In this document: positions 61,306-64,000 of the stretch, one piece after another
How the letters are laid out: the number at the start of each line of letters is the position of its first letter
Position numbering within the stretch: position 1 is the stretch's first letter
Assembly: GCA_964006375.1 (NCBI GenBank)
Contig: OZ023262.1
Location: 93,073,654-93,137,653 of the forward strand
Origin: Tillus elongatus
Taxonomy: Eukaryota > Arthropoda > Insecta > Coleoptera > Cleridae
Length of the DNA stretch: 64,000 nucleotides
Direction: 5' to 3'
Translations under genes and position numbers: made by a program
The notes under the pieces: generated by a model
The model's database searches: none
What the model was told of the DNA's origin: nothing
The model's input: the letters and a program-made list of their open reading frames with translations, nothing else

Positions 61306-62323
61306 CTATAATAATTGTTCGAAATGTTGACCGTTAACTTCCAGACACTTTTGTATACGATGATGCACGGCGTTTGTTGTAGCAGCTCTTATTTCAGCGG
61401 GGTCCAAGTTTTCAATCTCTTGAATCACTCGACGTTCTAATTCTGCCCTGTTGTGGACTGGAGTTTTATAAACTCGATCTTTAAGAATACCCCAAAGATA
61501 AAAATCTAACGGGGTAAGGTCAGGGGACCTCGCAGGCCAGTTACACGGTCCCAAACGTCTGATCCAACGGTCATCGAAAAGCCGGTCCAACTCCATACTA
61601 ATTTCGGATGTACAATGTGCAGGAGCCCCGTCGAGTTGATACCAACAAGTTCTATATGTTTCAATTGACAGATTATCAAGGAAGCCTTCCACAATTGTTC
61701 TAATTATATCTAAATATTTTCTGGAATTCAATTTTTCGTCATATATGTAATATTTTATTTTGTCATCCAATAACATACAAAAAACATGTAAACTAAATTT
61801 GACTTGAAAACCAGCCTCTCTAGTAACGTGGGGGTTGTCTGTGGCCCAATAGTGACGATTTCGTGTGTTACAAATCCCCTCCCTAGAAAATTTTCTTTAA
61901 AAAATTGGGGTCCTCTTGCATACGCACAACTAACATTTCACACAACTCTATTCTCTGTAGATAATCCTGAGGCGTGAGAAATTGAACTCTTGTAAATTTA
62001 TAATTATGCATTTTATGATTTACTAGTATTCTTCGAATGGATGAATATGGCAATCCTAAATCCTGTTCAGCACAACGTATGGAATACTGGGGATTCGCAT
62101 GAAAATACGCTAGCACATTGATTTCATTTACCTCGTCAGATGTCACAGGTTTGGGTAGATTTCTTGCATCTCTTAACGACGCACCAGATTTTATAAAATT
62201 CCTATGAATTCGTAGAAACTTTCTGTTATTCATCTGCGGCAAATTCGGATATTTATCATTAAATCTTCTACAAGTTCTGCTGATAATCTTATTGCACTGT
62301 CCATGAATAATAAACAAATCCAT
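61306..62323 (-). pseudogene. DD41D mariner transposase lacking the first catalytic Asp
   Basis: Starts MDLFIIHGQCNKIISRTCRR; helix-turn-helix (RFNDKYPNLPQMNNRKF, LPKPVTSDEVNE), second HTH (LPYSSIRRILVNHKMHNYKF), then NFLKKIF and a stop. The next frame resumes GICNTRNRHYWATDNPHVTR, GFQVKFSLHVFCMLLDDKIK, CWYQLDGAPAHC (second Asp), WPARSPDLTPLDFYLWGILK (third Asp, 41 residues on) and ends HFEQLL. A deletion of roughly 20 bp at about 61883 removed the (F/L)FSDE segment with the first catalytic Asp and shifted the frame. No other lesion was seen, so it is a young copy killed by one event. Confidence 0.9.
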
Positions 62324-63118
62324 TAAAACTGTGTTTGTATAATTATTTTATGTCATGTTTGTGCTATAGCTATTCAAATTGAATGTAAATATCACTAACG
62401 TCAAATTTATTTAGATAAACAGCATGTCTGTTGTCATGTCAAATTGACAAAATAGAAATTTCATGGCCCACCCATTATGATATACAAAAAGACCAATAAT
62501 CTTGGATAGGTTAGAGAAAAGTGACCAAAAATCGAAAACGCCTTGAGATAGGTATAGGGAAATATTAACAAAAGTTACTCAAAAAGAGAAGACGATCCAA
62601 AAAATTTGAAAATATACAGGGCGTTCTATTTAAAAAAAATGACTTTCGTGCATTTCTCCGAGTCACTTATAGAAAGCGTTCTCTAACTCACCCTGTATGA
62701 TATTCTAAAGATTTGATTAATGGAGGAGATGCCCCTAGACCTTGCCTAACCGTAGCTAAAAAATTATCTTTAAATCGCTTCGTCGGTAGGAAAAAACACG
62801 ATTTAATGAAAGTCAAATTTTTGGTAATAAATTCAGAAAATAATTATTATCTCGAAAACGACTTGAGATAGGTATATAAAAATATCAACAAAAGTTACTC
62901 AAAAAAAGACGACAATTCAAAAAATGCAAAAATATATAGGGTGTTCTATTTAAAATTACGAAGATGTTGCCAGTTTTACGTATATGTGGCAACACTGCAT
63001 TTTCAAAAATATTTTAGGTCGAGAGATCATACGCCACTACATCCGTAACCAAAATTTCAGAGCAATCGGTTGATTCATTCTCCATATACTTTTAATACTC
63101 CATCCACCGTGGCTCACC

Positions 63119-63120
<2 letters not shown>

Positions 63121-63184
<64 letters not shown>
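63121..63184. repeat. (TA)n microsatellite
   Basis: TA tract at the right end of the mariner. Confidence 0.97.
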
Positions 63185-63186
<2 letters not shown>

Positions 63187-63275
63187 ATTTATTTTTCTTA
63201 TTTTAAAAATTATCAATATATATTCTAAAGGTCCCTTATAATTTGTTTATTTTTAATAACAATAAAACACACACA

Positions 63276-63279
<4 letters not shown>

Positions 63280-63341
<62 letters not shown>
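63280..63341. repeat. (TA)n microsatellite
   Basis: Preceded by acacacacacac and followed by tacagagtgttacaaaat, the probable start of a further element. Confidence 0.97.
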
Positions 63342-63346
<5 letters not shown>

Positions 63347-64000
63347 GTGTTACAAAATAGTGGGCCAACCCGCTAACCACAGAGTCCTCAGACGAAAATT
63401 TTTTGACTTTTCTTATAACATTTTTCTCCTGGGGGCCCCGTTTTGGAAATACAGAGTGTTGAAATTGAACTTAAAAAATCATTTTTAATTTCTAATTTTT
63501 ATGTTTTTGAAGTTATCTCCATGAAATTTTGCACGTAGCCTTATTTCAGAACTAGACGCCATCTGTGTAGATGAGGAGAGAAAAATCAAATAGCAAGGGG
63601 GGTACAGGGGGGTGGAACAAGTATTGACCCTCTAAACTTTTTTGTGCGCACGCCAATGGTTTCAAAACAAATGGCTTTTGTTAGACAAAATAATTTTATA
63701 ACTTTTGTTTCTCTAGTTCAATTTTGATAAAACAACTAGTTTATGAGTTATTGTAGGTTGTATGGTCCGATCCAAACAGGCGAGAAAAAACCTACGAAAC
63801 TTTTTCATTTCTAATTTTTATGTTTTTGAAGTTATTTCCATGAAACTTTGCACGTAGTCTTATTTGAGAACTAGACGCCATCTGTGTAGATGAGGAGAGA
63901 AAAATCAAATACCAAGGGGGGTACAGGGGGGCGGAACAAGTATTGAGCCTCTAAACTTTTTTGTGCGCACGCCAATGGTTTCAAAACAAAGGACTTTTGT
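63342..64000 (+). repeat. Element start and 319-bp tandem repeat, cut by the window end
   Basis: 63492 onward (ctaatttttatgtttttgaa) repeats at 63811 with few changes through ttttgtgcgcacgccaatgg, a period of 319 bp. The second unit runs off the window. No coding motif. Confidence 0.8.

Larger units (their letters stand above)
60232..63122 (-). mobile_element. DD41D mariner flanked by inverted arms of about 950 bp
   Basis: The ends are TA-CAGGGTGAGCC and ggctcaccctg-TA. Arms 60233-61184 and 62168-63121 are nearly identical inverted copies; the right arm contains the first about 50 codons of the transposase and the left arm the same stretch inverted. About 980 bp lie between. The insertion is in the intron after the DIP exon, antisense to it. 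Confidence 0.92.

Overview
The window is an AT-rich piece of an insect genome in which almost every base belongs to a repeat. The only host gene part I can defend is one exon at 59848-60055 (+). It encodes the second half of an immunoglobulin domain of the DIP (Dpr-interacting protein) / lachesin type, with clean splice sites. DIP genes commonly have very long introns, so much of the window may be intron of that gene (inference). The species cannot be fixed from the sequence.

Layout. 1-13.6 kb: Helentron-like repeats, a decayed DD41D Tc1/mariner copy (3.1-4.8 kb), a second mariner-like DNA-binding fragment (7.6 kb), a 5'-truncated Jockey-like LINE (8.6-10.0 kb, minus) and a Penelope-like element (PLE) remnant with a GIY-YIG endonuclease (12.3-12.9 kb). 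13.7-25.7 kb: a Gypsy 3' end with its LTR (minus), tRNA-derived SINEs, a 2.0-kb non-autonomous element with CCCAAGCAAC termini, and several palindromic repeats. 25.9-36.6 kb: a second Jockey-like LINE copy (plus), a Gypsy integrase tail, a nearly whole DD41D mariner (31.9-33.7 kb) carrying a 189-bp foldback, a SINE and PLE ends. 36.6-44.1 kb: a SINE split by a 969-bp piggyBac derivative, a 903-bp insertion made of 309-bp tandem units, and a 3.1-kb piggyBac transposase pseudogene that was itself hit by a PLE palindrome. 44.4-46.5 kb: inverted second copy of the CCCAAGCAAC element. 48.6-52.4 kb: a nearly full-length APE-type LINE with intact ORF1 and an ORF2 broken only by three in-frame stops. 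53-64 kb: an internally deleted DD41D derivative with about 335-bp inverted ends, a 363-bp palindrome, the DIP exon, and a DD41D element flanked by inverted arms of about 950 bp.

The most interesting layer is RNA. Type I hammerhead ribozyme motifs occur in at least four unrelated repeat contexts. Three lie in the 309-bp tandem/inverted array at 39.9-40.8 kb, an insertion with a 12-bp target-site duplication. A head-on pair lies in the 363-bp palindrome at 58.7-59.06 kb, with a third truncated copy at 58.03 kb. A head-on pair lies in a perfect 210-bp PLE palindrome at 42.25-42.45 kb. Further copies or relics are at 12.8, 34.9, 36.5 and 41.8 kb. Most have the two conserved core boxes, a closing stem II, a short self-complementary stem III (as in PLE and retrozyme hammerheads, which tend to act as dimers) and a stem I that pairs in the right place.

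A second theme is long (TA)n tracts, 23 of them, mostly inside or at the edge of transposons. In-window sister copies without the tract show that at least some arose after insertion of the host repeat. I see no rRNA gene, true tRNA gene, CRISPR array or bacterial-type operon.
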